Shown: piece by piece, positions 35,448 through 47,133 of the stretch
Layout: every line of letters begins with the position of its first letter
How positions within the stretch are numbered: the stretch's first letter is position 1
Source: Thelonectria olida
Taxonomy: Eukaryota > Ascomycota > Sordariomycetes > Hypocreales > Nectriaceae
Direction of reading: 5' to 3'
NCBI GenBank assembly: GCA_020736575.1
Contig: JAGPYM010000001.1
Location: forward strand, 2,542,001-2,606,000
DNA length: 64,000 nt
Notes under the pieces: model-generated
What the model was told of the DNA's origin: nothing
Databases searched by the model: none
What the model saw: only the letters and a program-made list of their open reading frames with translations
Made by a program: the position numbers and the translations under genes

Positions 35448-37653
35448 AAATACCTCTCAATCTCTCGTCATGTAAAATAGTATCGGAATTGTAAAAACAT
35501 TTTGGGGGTAGACGAATAAAGAGAAATGCACTTGTGCCTAAGCTGGAATCCCACAAGCCACAGAGATATCACATGTAAAGCACTCGGCCCATGAGCAACA
35601 TATGCCCACTTATAAGTAATACGACGCATTTCACCAGAAGCAGTTCCTCGGTAAGTGATATTTGAGCATTGCGTAGCTTTGTTTAGTGGGAGTTGGTGAC
35701 AAGCAAGTGCATCTGGCTTTGTTGAATAAGATACTGGATGATTAGGACGGAGCAGAGGCTGGAACGTTCCGAGCCGTGGCGTCTCACGAGTCAGGCTTCG
35801 GCCATGTCATGGCATTACATGGCGAAAGAAAAGAAAGAATGTTGTGTGCGGACGCGCAAGAAGGGGCCGAGAAAGCCCATACATAGATGGCATTCCAGAT
35901 TCATGCAGGTTAAGCTGTATTGCCCTATCATGTTTTGCATGAGAGACGACAACGTGTCAGTGAGCAGAGGGAATTTCCAGCCACATCTGCATTTGTGAAG
36001 CACAGCATCGCCCGTTGCAACTTTGCAAGTGGCTGCGAGTGGCGTGTTCGAGCGAGGAAACAATGGGGGAATCAGGTTATGGGGTGGAAACGGAGAAAGG
36101 CGTCCAAGAAGGGAAAAGGCGAGCGAGCTGAGGGTGAGATTGGGCTGAGAATGGATCAGGAGGGGTTTGGGGCTTGTCTCAAAAGCGTGTGCGGTGTTTC
36201 TTTTCCTGGTTGTCGCGTGAAGGGGATTTACATGTGATAGAGAGCTCTAGAGGGTGAGACGGGCTGCAAATACGTCAGGGCAGGCAAGTTTACATAGGTG
36301 GCACTTTTGGGGGAGGGCTGTCAAAGTATCCCCTGTCCTTGCACCCAAGACCCTTATGCCCTTCGGAGCCTTTGTTGGCTCCCTAGACCGAGTTACGGCG
36401 GCTTGTCCAGAACGAGTCGGTCCACGTAGTAGTGAACGTTAGTGAGTTGGAGGGAGAGAGTGAAGTGCGTCACTATTTGCCCCAGGGTCTCGAAGTGAAT
36501 CATGTTGTTAAGTGTTTTAGCAATGGGTGGGCTGAGAGGTCATGCAGAGCATCTACAGTGCATCTGATAGATCTCGTCGCATAGATGTCGATGCGTGTCT
36601 TGGAATGATGAGATATTGATGATGAATATGCTGCCCATGTATCGCAACAGTACGCAGTAACTGAGCTTCCATGCTGGAGGCGATTGACTGAGGTGAATCC
36701 GGCGGGGGAGGGGCATGTTGGACACCAGGCACCAGGTGACGGCTATTTCTGGCAAGCGGTCAGGAATGGCAATAGCGTGCAACCATGAAGTCAACCACGA
36801 CAAGACTTCTTCTCAATGCGGGAATCATTGAGAGTCCAATAGAAACTTGTGTGAAGTTGTGCCTTGAACCACGGCGGCGGTGGGTGCACACGCACCGGGC
36901 AAACATGTGCCCTCCATCCCTTTTTTCGCATCCGGCATCCCCTAGGCAAGGTAGCAGTCATGTCAGTGAACTGAGGTGACTTGTTAGTTGACAAGCCTCC
37001 AAAGTGCGAGTCGCGGCCGTTTTGTTCCATCCTTCTGCCGTCAGCAGTCAGCAGCTTGAATAAATATAGGCACCTCCGGTCGCCATGTCTTAGGCAACTT
37101 ACAGCGGGCCACCACCCTTCCTTCACTGTCCATCCCACTATTGTGACACCCCTGGTAAAACTTAGTGGAGCCCTAGTGGTCACTTTATAGCCACCCGGTT
37201 GCCGTCCCGTGACAACCAAGACCTAACTGGAAGACGAGGCAGGGGCCGGCCTGCAACGCAACGCAAAAGCAAAGCAAAGCAAAGCAAAGCAACGCAACGC
37301 AACAGGGTGCGCAAGCTGCAAACCAAGTTCCATCCCACGACGAAATTTCCCCCGTTATCCCCGCGCCCTTCATATACTCGAATCTTCAAGTTACTATGAA
37401 TTCGTGAGCGAGGGAATCCTTTCGCCTGCCGCTCGGCCGGAATCCACTCGCTCAACTCTTCACTCTACTCTCAACCATCCGTCGCCTGTTCTCCAATCCC
37501 CAGCACCATCGTCATCTCCTGAGATCGTCGACCCCCTCCCCCGGCATCCGAACCAACGAGCAATAAAATGCTGCACCGCTCTCCTTGTCATTACTAACCA
37601 CAAACCCGCCTCTCCCAAGTGAGTGCGAGTCTGGCATGTGATAGCTGCGCGCA
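35448..37653. other. Intergenic between IleRS and the 1216-residue protein
   Basis: About 2.2 kb. It holds IleRS 3' sequence and the promoter and leader of the large membrane protein, including a pentanucleotide repeat at 37253-37304 and C-rich leader-like sequence near 37.43-37.62 kb. Frames of up to about 140 codons show no domain. Confidence 0.55.
37253..37304. repeat. Pentanucleotide repeat (AACGC/AAAGC) with mirror arrangement
   Basis: AACGC units flank AAAGC units on both sides, giving a nearly symmetric purine-rich block about 350 bp upstream of the start codon at 37654. Confidence 0.85.
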
Positions 37654-40600
37654 ATGGCGGACAAGCGCGTCCCGTCGACCTTGACGGCCTATGGGAGACG
37701 AGACGGTCCAGTCACTCCCGACATCCCGACGAGGTTCAGCTACGACCACGCCTCGAGAGGAGAACCAGCAACCATAGGAGCTCTGCTCGCCGCTCCTCTC
37801 TCCCCCGATCGACCCCTCGCCTTTTCCGACGACGAGCTCCTCCCCCGCCTGCATCCACGATATCGCGAACCCGGTCAGAACCTTGGCCAGAATGCTGGTC
37901 GAGTAAAGCGATCCAAACGAGCACACAAGCCCCAACCGGGTGGTGCATTTCTCCTACAAGATGCTGTTGGCGGTGACGATGACCACAACCAATCTCGACG
38001 CCCACAGCGTCTTTCCATGCTGCAGAAAGGAAAAGAGGCCGCCGATCCCATGTCCACCAGCGTCCCCCGAGATTTCGGTCTGGGCATCACACCTGGTGCT
38101 AAGAACAAGGCTCGAATCGTGTCCCCGGATACCTCGCAGGAAGACCTTTTCTTAAGGCGGCGGGAAGGACAATCCCGCAAGCAGCACGCCTCTCAACGAG
38201 GCCAGACCGCCCTTGATGTCGATTCGACCCAAATCGTGAACATGGCATTGAATTTAAGCGAATCGAGACGCATAGCAACTCGACGCAACTTCTCTCGAAC
38301 AAACCCGCCTCGTTTGGCCCCGGTGCAGGACCCAGCACCAGGAAATAACATTAGAACCCATCTCCAACAACAACGGAAATCGATGCGAAATGTCTCCCCC
38401 AAACCCCCACAAGCCGTCAATCCCCGACTTTCCGGTGTCCGATCAAGCAGTCCCCTTCGCTCCCCTTTTATAGAGGCTGGCAATGAACCTTACCGATACC
38501 ATTTCTCGACCTCGACTTTGGCAAGAGCCCAGAAAGCCCGAGAGCACCTGGAGCTCATGTCGCAGTACCGGCTCCTGCTGGACCTCCTGCCTCCTCTGAA
38601 ACTAGGACCAGACCGCCCCTCGGCCACAAGTCCGCCAGGCTCACCTGCCAATGGAAAGCTGGCAAAATTTGGGTCATCAGATCCTATACTGTCTGGCGGC
38701 CGAGAGTACAACCCCCTGCAGTACATTCGGAACCGAAAGGTTCGGGCGAGGGAAAGGATGGTGATAGATGGCGAGAGGCAAGGGTTTAGTGACGTCGATT
38801 CCGTCAAGATGTGGCTAGAAAAGGCTTCGCAGCGAGCAGCTACTCTAAATGTTTTGTCTGGCGACGAAGGCTCTTTGCTACCTCCTTTTGCAACCGCCGA
38901 CGAGGTCCAATCTCAACTATCACTGGAAAACAACACCAAGGCCGCACTTCGGGTTCGCCGCCCCAGGGTTGACTGGTTCTTTGAACCCTGCGACCTAATA
39001 GCAGATGCGTACTGGGTGGAACTGGACGGCCACAAGCACCTCATCGAGGATCGCAACTGGTTCAAGATCTTCCCGTCTGAAGGCGCCGTTATGAGCAGGC
39101 CCATGTCGCGGCAAACAGACGATGGCATTAGTCCATTCCAAACCCGAACTCTTGAAGATGCGGAAACGCCCGAAGCGAAAGATCTGAAACTTCTCAGACC
39201 AGATACGGATCACTCGCAAAGCAGCGCCAAAGAACGAGCAAAACAGAAGCTCCATAGTCTCGGCGGTACCATTCACCGGCACACCCCGTCTGGCCACAAT
39301 CATCATGATTTCTTGCGGTCAAGACGAGACTCTTTCTCAGATTCCGACAGTGACAATGACGTCAAGAGTGAGGGAAGGCCAAGACGTGGGAGGACGACTC
39401 GAGCAGGAACTATTTCTAGTCATACCAATGATCTGCTGGAAAAGCAGATGCTGGAGATGATTGCGCAAGAGGAAAAACAGCGTCTTTCACAAGTTCTCGA
39501 GGCCGAGGTCGAGTCTTTGCGGTTTGAAACTGTTGCACTAACAAACAATGGCTCACCTTTGAAACAAACCATGGACAGAAAGGGTTCTCTGACAGATCCG
39601 AGCGACTCCGACCACAGGTCCATTCGAGAGAAGACCCAGATGGAATCGTTACCTGGATATCATCTTCCCAAATACGATGTCGGGAGATCAAAGCGTGGGC
39701 GGCAGCTGTTGGACGACATTGACTCACCCCAACCTATGTCGCCAGAACTGAATCCGCTTCAAAAGACCCTCTCCAATCCTCCCACCGGGTTAGAGCTTTC
39801 TGCCCCTTCTAGTCGAGCCTCCTCTCCATCAAGAAATCCTTTTACAAAGGTGAAGAGAGCCTTACGCGACAAGACCCGTGACGAAGGCACTGATTCTCAG
39901 GCCGAAGATTCCGACCGCCGACTCTCCATGCAAGAACAGGTCTCTCCTTTTGACACGACCGGGTTGGAGCGGCACCCCTCAACTTCCCGCCCGACCTACG
40001 AAGGCCACAAGCATCACCGTACCGCCAGCATGAGGTTCAGAGGCGATGACCAAGTCGGATTACGTGGAATGTTCAAAGGACCTCGCATTGACACTGTAAT
40101 CCGTGGTGGTGTTTCAAGGCTTGGGGATATGTTGTGGAGAAAGGACAACGCGTATGACAGTCCTCCAGATGCATTCTCGGATGAATCAGAGAACGACCAG
40201 GGCAGGGGACGAGGGCGATTGTCTCTCACTTTGTCTCGGTCAAACTCGAAGCGGAACAGTGGGCCTCGCGATAACACGAAGCATTTCTTGGACTCGATGC
40301 CTCAATTTCAGCACGTGTCAGAGACATACACGAGACCCAAGCCATCAGATCAAAGGCAGGCACCACAGGCGTCAGACAGCAACGTACAGAGCCCCAAGTC
40401 ATCTCGCGGTAATCTAGTTATCCAGCCTCTGAAGCCGGATTTACCAGAGGTAGCAACTTCGACCCGTCCCAATGTGCCTCAAGATGCGCGAGACGTCACT
40501 GAGCCATCAGAAGCAGATTCGCACCGGGAAAGTGCAATAGATGGCGCCCGAGTTGCACCTATGGTTAGGTTCGATGAACCTGACAACTTCAAAACGCGAA

Positions 40601-41304
40601 AGTGGACGATCGCCGATCAAGCTCTCCCACGAGAGTGTCGTGTATCAAAACGAGAGATTGCTAGGGTACGAACCTTAATCTTGACGTCCGGAATCATGGC
40701 CATGGAAGTGTCTCGTCGAGCCCAAGAAGCCAAGAAGCCGTTGGCCAACGCAAGTCTGTTAAGTCCCGGCAAGTCTCCCAAGAGCAATATTGCAGGCGTA
40801 CCTTGGGGAGATATCGCGAGGCTTACACCCAAAGCCTCGTTGCCTTCCGACCAGGAGATTCCTTATTGCGATCACTATCCCCTGGCGAGTCAGACCCTCA
40901 GCATCGCCATTGAAACCGAAATCGAGCGATGGCAAACTTCGGCAGACCGTGTCACGACTCAGATACGACCAAAACTGGAGGAGGGTATCTGGTGCGTCCG
41001 CTCACGCATCGCAGACGAGCTCTCAGGAATGACAGGCGAGGCATCAGACCTGGCCGATGAGACTGGCAAGGATCTGGCTTTGGGTCAGCTCCTTAAGGTG
41101 AAGCGTGTCACTGATTTGATCGAGGAGCTGTCACGCAACCGACGGAGGCGGTTCAGATGGCTACGGCGCGGTATGTGGTCATTTGTTGAGTGGGTGCTCG
41201 TCGGCTTCATGTGGTACGTCTGGTTCGTTGTCACCATCTTCCGAATCTTCTTGGGTCTTGGACAAACGACTTGGCGTGGAGTCAGGTGGCTACTTTGGCT
41301 GTAG
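37654..41304 (+). CDS. Large conserved fungal protein with C-terminal membrane anchor
   Basis: A single exon of 1216 residues. The N-terminal third is disordered, basic and serine-rich. A folded-looking block at about residues 345-475 (GGREYNPLQYIRNRKVRARE; VDWFFEPCDLIADAYWVELD; HLIEDRNWFKIFPSE) is the part most likely to be conserved. A second block near 970-1180 is helical (TRKWTIADQALPRECRVSKR; EIARVRTLILTSGIMAMEVS). The end has a basic cluster (RNRRRRFRWLRRG) followed by hydrophobic segments (FVEWVLVGFMWYVWFVVTIF) and then WRGVRWLLWL. That suggests a tail anchor or hairpin in an intracellular membrane with the bulk facing the cytosol. I recognise it as a type of protein found across Pezizomycotina but cannot name a function. 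The open frame of 3.65 kb and codon use make it certainly coding. Confidence 0.8.
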   Translation: MADKRVPSTLTAYGRRDGPVTPDIPTRFSYDHASRGEPATIGALLAAPLSPDRPLAFSDDELLPRLHPRYREPGQNLGQNAGRVKRSKRAHKPQPGGAFLLQDAVGGDDDHNQSRRPQRLSMLQKGKEAADPMSTSVPRDFGLGITPGAKNKARIVSPDTSQEDLFLRRREGQSRKQHASQRGQTALDVDSTQIVNMALNLSESRRIATRRNFSRTNPPRLAPVQDPAPGNNIRTHLQQQRKSMRNVSPKPPQAVNPRLSGVRSSSPLRSPFIEAGNEPYRYHFSTSTLARAQKAREHLELMSQYRLLLDLLPPLKLGPDRPSATSPPGSPANGKLAKFGSSDPILSGGREYNPLQYIRNRKVRARERMVIDGERQGFSDVDSVKMWLEKASQRAATLNVLSGDEGSLLPPFATADEVQSQLSLENNTKAALRVRRPRVDWFFEPCDLIADAYWVELDGHKHLIEDRNWFKIFPSEGAVMSRPMSRQTDDGISPFQTRTLEDAETPEAKDLKLLRPDTDHSQSSAKERAKQKLHSLGGTIHRHTPSGHNHHDFLRSRRDSFSDSDSDNDVKSEGRPRRGRTTRAGTISSHTNDLLEKQMLEMIAQEEKQRLSQVLEAEVESLRFETVALTNNGSPLKQTMDRKGSLTDPSDSDHRSIREKTQMESLPGYHLPKYDVGRSKRGRQLLDDIDSPQPMSPELNPLQKTLSNPPTGLELSAPSSRASSPSRNPFTKVKRALRDKTRDEGTDSQAEDSDRRLSMQEQVSPFDTTGLERHPSTSRPTYEGHKHHRTASMRFRGDDQVGLRGMFKGPRIDTVIRGGVSRLGDMLWRKDNAYDSPPDAFSDESENDQGRGRGRLSLTLSRSNSKRNSGPRDNTKHFLDSMPQFQHVSETYTRPKPSDQRQAPQASDSNVQSPKSSRGNLVIQPLKPDLPEVATSTRPNVPQDARDVTEPSEADSHRESAIDGARVAPMVRFDEPDNFKTRKWTIADQALPRECRVSKREIARVRTLILTSGIMAMEVSRRAQEAKKPLANASLLSPGKSPKSNIAGVPWGDIARLTPKASLPSDQEIPYCDHYPLASQTLSIAIETEIERWQTSADRVTTQIRPKLEEGIWCVRSRIADELSGMTGEASDLADETGKDLALGQLLKVKRVTDLIEELSRNRRRRFRWLRRGMWSFVEWVLVGFMWYVWFVVTIFRIFLGLGQTTWRGVRWLLWL

Positions 41305-42004
41305 AGCGAGCACATGCATGTTGTGGATGGACGATGCAACGAGTTGATGAGCATGCGATACGTCGTGGCGCTGCTGGTGTGCAATCTGATTTTGTCTCAG
41401 GCAGGGGGTTATTTGCGCCTTTCCTGGCAACCATCTTCACACTGACCATCAGCGTTCTTATTATTTCTATTGGATACCTACCTAAATCGGGAGTCCGGTT
41501 TGATACCCCCATATATTTATTGTCCTTGAAGGAAGCGAGCTTTGCATTATCATTCAGCACTGCATTGGACGTGGGTGATCGTATGGCCTCGGAGTCTACA
41601 ACTTATTCATTCACAGGACGGTATGAGTCTTTCTTCCTTATCGTCATCCTTTTCATACTTCTGTAACCTACTTAGTACCTACTTAATAACTCGGACACTC
41701 CTTCCATCTCATCTTCCTTGTTTCTCTCTCTCTCCCTCCCTCTCTCTCTCTCCCTCCCTCTCTCTTCTGTCTGTATCTCACATATTACAACATGTATGCC
41801 TCCTGGATGAAGCCATCTTGGCAAATGACTTCAGTTATTACAAAGATGACAAGTTTTCTCAAAAAGAAATAATAATCCTCGCTCTTCTCTGAGCTCGCAA
41901 CCATCCCCTCCGTAGTGAAAGAACCCGAAACACACCAATGAATAAGCAGGGTTGAGAAATGAAGACGTTCCATCTTTTTCATATCTGTCCATCCATGGAT
42001 GCCT
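41305..42004. other. Convergent 3' intergenic region with CT-rich tract
   Basis: 700 bp between convergent stops of the large membrane protein and SAC1. It contains a long CT-rich repeat at 41721-41767 and no gene. Confidence 0.6.
41721..41767. repeat. (CT)n tract with CTCCCTCCCT interruptions
   Basis: A pure pyrimidine tract of about 45 bp with an imperfect tandem duplication of a CT/CCCT module. It can adopt triplex (H-DNA) structure. Confidence 0.75.
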
Positions 42005-44254
42005 CTATTCGATTCTCTTCTTGCCCTCTTCGGCATTGAGATAGCGTGCCGTGCTGAGTCCCCGCTCGTGCTTAGCCACAAAGGAACCAACCAGGGCATC
42101 CTTGCGTGCCTTAGCATAGTGCTCATTGTAGCCCTCCACAGCGTACGGTCTCGGGTTCAGGCGCGGCCAGTTGACCTGAAATCGGTTTTGTCAGCTTGAC
42201 TGTTGAAGACGTCATATTGGACGGACTTACATAGAGCATGCCGTGGGTCCAAACAAAGCTGAAGGACCACAGGGCGACGATGAACCAGAAGATGAGGAAG
42301 AGACGCATAGGCAAGACTGCAGCGTCCGGCGCTCGTCGAGTGAAAAGGGCAACCAGAAGAATAAAGACGCTGAAAGCAAGGACATAGGGGATAGCCTGAA
42401 TCAGGATGGGCCGGCGATCCGTAAAGACCAGCGTGGTGCCAATGTTAGTGGTGCCAGGCTGGTAAGCTCCAAGGAACAGATCGAATGAGTCCTGGCGAGG
42501 CCCGTCGAGGAAGTTGTTGCGGAAATAGCGGGTGACTCCGATGCGACCGTCTTGAAGAGCACCGACCTTGGTGCGCTTCCCGGTGCGAGTGACATCCGTC
42601 TTCATGGCGCCAGTGCCAGAATAGGCCGTAGAGATAACATCTGCGTTATCAGCCCAGAGGTTACGGAACATATTCTCAAAGGCATCGTCCTCGTCGCGGA
42701 ACGAGGATCCACGGGCCATGAAGCCCACATCCTCAAAGATGCGGTCAAGAACATGACGCGCGAACATGCTCTGGACGACGTTGGTGCGATCGAGACAGTC
42801 CATGCAGTTAGTACGCATGACACTTGTCTGATAGCTGCGGGCGTCGATACTGTGACCGTCGATGCTTGCAGGTGTGTCGACGGCACGGAAGTAGCCCTGC
42901 TGTTCAAGAGCATCGGATAGCCTCTCAATGAGAGCATACGCCCTGTCCATCCTCATTCCCTTGGTTTCGCTGTGGTAGTCAAAGTAGATGTAATGCAGAC
43001 GGTCGAACTCTTGATGTTTTGTTTGGGGTTGAATGGTGGTAAACTTCTCCTCGGTGAGCAAGTCGGCCTCCCGTCGTTCCTTGGGCGACGTCACCAACGA
43101 GTCCACCATCTTCTCATATGCATCCTTGATTCGGCGCTCGCGACCCTTTTGGTTGACTAAGTTGATGAGGTAGTTGTCGCCGTAGAGGCGGATCTGCTCG
43201 TCAAAGTGCTTCTGGGCTGCGGGGAAGGCATTGTCAAGAGACCGAACTTGAATCTTGGGGGTGTACTTCAAGCTGTTGATTTCGGCCCAGTACGTGGGGA
43301 CACTGCCTCGTGTCTGGACGTAGGAGAAGATTTGCGTCTCCTGTCCTGACCCGGCGCCGTACTTGCCACTTTGCATATCAGAGCTCCCAGCATAGCCACC
43401 AAGTCCGGTGTTACTGTCGTTGAGAACGACAATTTGCTCTGTTTCGTTGTAGTTGGCAGCATGGCCTTCGTCGTCCAGACCACGCGTAAAGTACCTGGTT
43501 CCGCCTCGGTAGCGCGATCGACGGGAGATAAGGACTAGTGTCAGGGGCTTGTTCTTGAAGGTGGTGGGCTTGATCTCGAGCATGCCAAAGATGCAGGGCA
43601 GGATGTAGGGGTCGATGCCGGGCTGGGCGCCATGTTGGGATCGGGAGCCTTGGGTGCGGAAGTTGATCAAGTCTGTCTGAAGGTACTTGTTGAAGAAGAA
43701 GCGATCGTCGGCCCGCTGCCACAAGGGCCTGGAGAAGTCGGCTTGGGCTTGGCGCTGGAAGGAGTTTGTGAGATCAATCGAGTACGAAAAGTACATGGGG
43801 CCTTGAGCGAGGAATGTCTTGAGAAGCTCAATAAAAACGTCCTCATCAGGGTCGTGGATCTGGCGCTCGCGCATGGGGAGGACCTCGGTCGAAACGACCT
43901 TGTAGACCATGTGGCCCTTGAGGCGGCCGACGGGCTGGGCCTTTGTGATGAAGATGACATATTTGTCTATGGAGCGTCAGTGGCGATGGGTCGATCAACA
44001 GCTGCATGGCGGTGAGGCGGTGACGAACCGAGTCTGAGTTGAATAATTCCCAAGATACCGGCAATGCTGGAAACGCGCGACGCCCTCTTCGCAGTGGCGC
44101 CGCTTCCTTCGCTCAGGCGCACGTCACCCGTGGGGCGGTCGATGATCAGAGCGGGTGCATCGGGGGAAGAAGGAGAAGTAAAGACATAGGAGTCGCTGGC
44201 AACCTTGACGTTGATGTCGCGGTACGGCAGCTTCGAGGCCGGGAGGTGGGCCAT
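42005..44254 (-). CDS. SAC1: Phosphoinositide phosphatase SAC1
   Basis: An ER/Golgi integral membrane PI4P phosphatase controlling phosphatidylinositol-4-phosphate levels. Three exons (44254-44029, 43966-42231, 42175-42005) give 710 residues. Exon 1 encodes MAHLPASKLPYRDINVKVAS; the 62 bp intron restores QLRLDKYVIFITKAQPVGRL and then GHMVYKVVSTEVLP, the Sac domain start. The catalytic CX5R motif lies near residue 463 (RTNCMDCLDRTNVVQS). Two membrane segments follow (IPYVLAFSVFILLVALF; LFLIFWFIVALWSFSF). The final 171 bp exon, after a 55 bp intron, adds VNWPRLNPRPYAVEGY and a short lysine-rich tail. Without the last intron the frame would run into a false 30-residue tail. All catalytic residues are present. 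Confidence 0.96.
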
Positions 44255-45428
44255 GGCGGCGGATGTAGGTTGGCGTCCGAGAGCCAGGTAACGAAGATTA
44301 TAGTCTAGAGAAGGACAAAAGCGGCCAAGGAGCCTTGAAGAATGGCAGCCGGAGGAGATGGAGTGGCCAGCCTCTGCGAGTGAAGAGAGAAACAACCAAA
44401 GGAGCGTGTGTGGGCGGGACGAATGCTGTTGAAGCTCAACAGGGAGTGGGCTTGATTAATACAAGACGGTGTGCATAGAGTGTGTGCTGAGGCCAGCGAA
44501 GCTTACATTGGCACCGCCACGTCTGCTGCACGTCACCGCAGAACGGGCAACAGCGAGGTGGTAGGTAACCCAGCAGGAGCCACACGGGAAAGCCACAGGA
44601 GCAAGGATAGCGGGGCAGCTACTCAGTGTCGGGTCAACAGATTGCGACAGCGGATAACAAGCCACACTTCTCAGATTAGCTAATGTTCTCGTGGCTCATG
44701 CAAGGTACGTACCTGATCTGTCCTCGACGAAAGCCCATGTTGCAGCCTCCATGTCACGGGTGAGGCCGTGAGGCAAGTATCACCCATGTACCCTGCGTCG
44801 TCTTCATCTGGCGTCTCCCGCCAACAAGAGAGATTGCGAGTGCGTCAGTCTGGACAGGACCCAACCTTCATGAGCCAAAGAAACGAGCCCCCCTCCGTGA
44901 TCCGTAGAACAGATGAACCAGGCACGGGACTCAAACTAAAGATACGTACCTCGGAAACTACGATCCTCCCGGGACCGCTGTACCTGCCTTTGACCTTTGG
45001 CAGCAGCCTGGCCGACCCTGACGTGTGTGCCTCGTGCGTCCAGCCAGTCACCGTGCCTGCACCGCCCGCCGCCATCCATTCTAGCCACCCAAAGGCCAAG
45101 TCCCAAGGCAGTCACTTTAGTCTCTTCTTTAACGACGTCGCCATCCTGACTCGCCATCTCCAAACCATCCCTCGACCACCTCTTCCTCGACAAACTCGGC
45201 CCTTCCGATTTCGCCGCATTTATCACCAACACTCGCCAGCCGACCGTATCTCCCAACACTGCTGTGCTATCAACGTCAACGATATCCTCATATCCGAGTG
45301 CTCCACGGCCCGTTGTCCAGGCCACGTCCGATTCCCCAACACCCCCCAGCCATACCGCCACCGCTGCTATTATAGCAGCCTTCCACATCCTACAACCTCG
45401 CTTCGACGCATCATCTCCTTCAAACACC
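44255..45428. promoter_or_regulatory. Divergent promoter region SAC1 / Rab5
   Basis: 1.17 kb between divergent ATGs. The last 350 bp before the Rab5 start are C/A- and C/T-rich, as in a leader, and contain several upstream ATGs, including one at 44786 that opens a 234-codon frame overlapping the Rab5 start. That frame has no recognisable domain and is probably not translated. Confidence 0.5.
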
Positions 45429-46319
45429 ATGGCTTCCCGCGCACCTCCCGCCGGCGCCCGCGGCATCAACACCCGCTTCGCGCAATTTAAGCTGGTTCTT
45501 CTTGGTTCGTTTCCCTCCGGTCACCTCGTGCATCGCTTCACTTGGCCCATTGCTAATCGACTCTCACAGGCGAGTCCGCTGTCGGAAAGGTAATCGCAAC
45601 CAACGCCGTCCTGATGATGACAACTAACACTGTTTTTAGAGTTCAATAGTTCTACGATTTGTCAAGGTAAATACTCGTTAGACACTCTACTTCAGTGGAA
45701 TGCGGCTCACTGTTTCCTTTCAGGATCAATTCGATTCTTATCGCGAGTCAACTATCGGCGCTGCCTTCCTCACCCAGACCATCTCCCTCGATGAAAACAC
45801 TACAGTCAAATTCGAGATTTGGGATACCGCTGGTCAGGAACGCTACAAGTCTCTTGCACCTATGTACTATCGAAATGCCAACTGCGCTGTGGTCGTATAC
45901 GACATTACCCAATCTGTATGCTCTTTCGCTCTCGCTTCTACTCCAACACAAAAGATTAACAAGCTATTTAGGCATCACTAGATAAGGCCAAGGCCTGGGT
46001 CAAGGAGCTCCAACGCCAAGCTAACGAGAACATCATCATTGCCCTTGCTGGCAACAAGCTGGATCTAGTCACCGAGCAACCTGACAAGCGCGCCATTCCT
46101 ACCGCCGACGCCGAGGCATATGCCCGGGAAGCTGGCCTCCTCTTCTTCGAGACGTCCGCCAAGACTGCTGAGAACGTCCAGAACCTCTTCACAGCCATTG
46201 CAAAGAAGCTGCCCTTGGACCAGGCTGGCCCTAGACATGCCCGCCCGGGTCAACGACCAGGTGTCAGTCTCGCCCCAGAAAACAATAACACCAACATCAG
46301 CGGACCATGTGCTTGTTAA
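45429..46319 (+). CDS. ypt5: Rab5-type small GTPase (Ypt5/Vps21)
   Basis: An early-endosome Rab GTPase for endocytic fusion and vacuolar sorting. Five exons (45429-45504, 45570-45589, 45640-45666, 45724-45915, 45972-46319) give 220 residues, the normal Rab5 size. Joined, they read FKLVLLGESAVGKSSIVLRF and [20 protein letters not shown], giving the P-loop and the Rab5 effector region. Other G motifs are DTAGQE, GNKLD and ETSAK. The C-terminus ends GPCAC, a CXC geranylgeranylation motif. Exons 2 and 3 are only 20 and 27 nt, so automated predictors may miss them. All four introns have GT-AG ends. Confidence 0.96.
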
Positions 46320-47133
46320 ATTTCGCCAAATGTCGGGAATACGAGATTGAAGGGACCGTTCCGTTGGGCCCTTCCGCCAACCCACAGCAGAGTGCTCAAC
46401 GTGAAGCTAGGCCTCGACTGGCCACTATTCAGACTCCGTCTCCCTTTTTGGAGTTGGGGCACGTCACATATTCTTTGGAGTCTTTGGTTTTGGAGGGTCA
46501 GTCCATACTTTTTAATACTGAACTTGAGTTTGTTGCGGGAGGTCTAGGTGGTTCTTGGGATGCCGGCTGCTGGCTCGGGGTCGACATTTAAGGACACGTC
46601 AGGCGATAGAAAGGTCCTCGAGACGGGATAGCAGGTCAGTTTTGTACGAGGGCGCCCTGTAGCATTTTCCGTGGATTTCAGCGTCGAAATAGATGGCTGT
46701 TGCTAGAGAGCCCGTCTCTGCGTGTGATTGCGACAGCGACCTAATGCACCAGAGGGAGCCCAATGACGTTCTGCAATATTTCGTCAACATAGTAGCAGAT
46801 ATTTGACCATTATCGATGAGCTTAATATCAATTTGAACAGGAGAATTGTGTAGATAGACTGTAATGGTTCTAACCGTCTTTTTACTTGATTAGATCTCTG
46901 CTCAATCTCGCATGTGCAATGTGCCGCCAGCTGTCCCCGTCACCCGGTTCCTGCCGCTCGGCATCTCAGCACATCCCACCAACTAACATGTAGCGCGCTC
47001 GCTCCAGTGCACTGGCGGAGCCGGAGCTGCTCTTTACCCGAACTTCTACCCTGAGCGTTTTTGAGCTCTCAACTCCATCTAACCGAATCCAACCTCATCA
47101 CAACCAGCGCCTTGTTCGCCATTGCATTCCCTC
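46320..47133. other. Intergenic between Rab5 and MIC60
   Basis: 814 bp holding the Rab5 3' UTR and the MIC60 promoter. No gene is visible. Confidence 0.6.
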
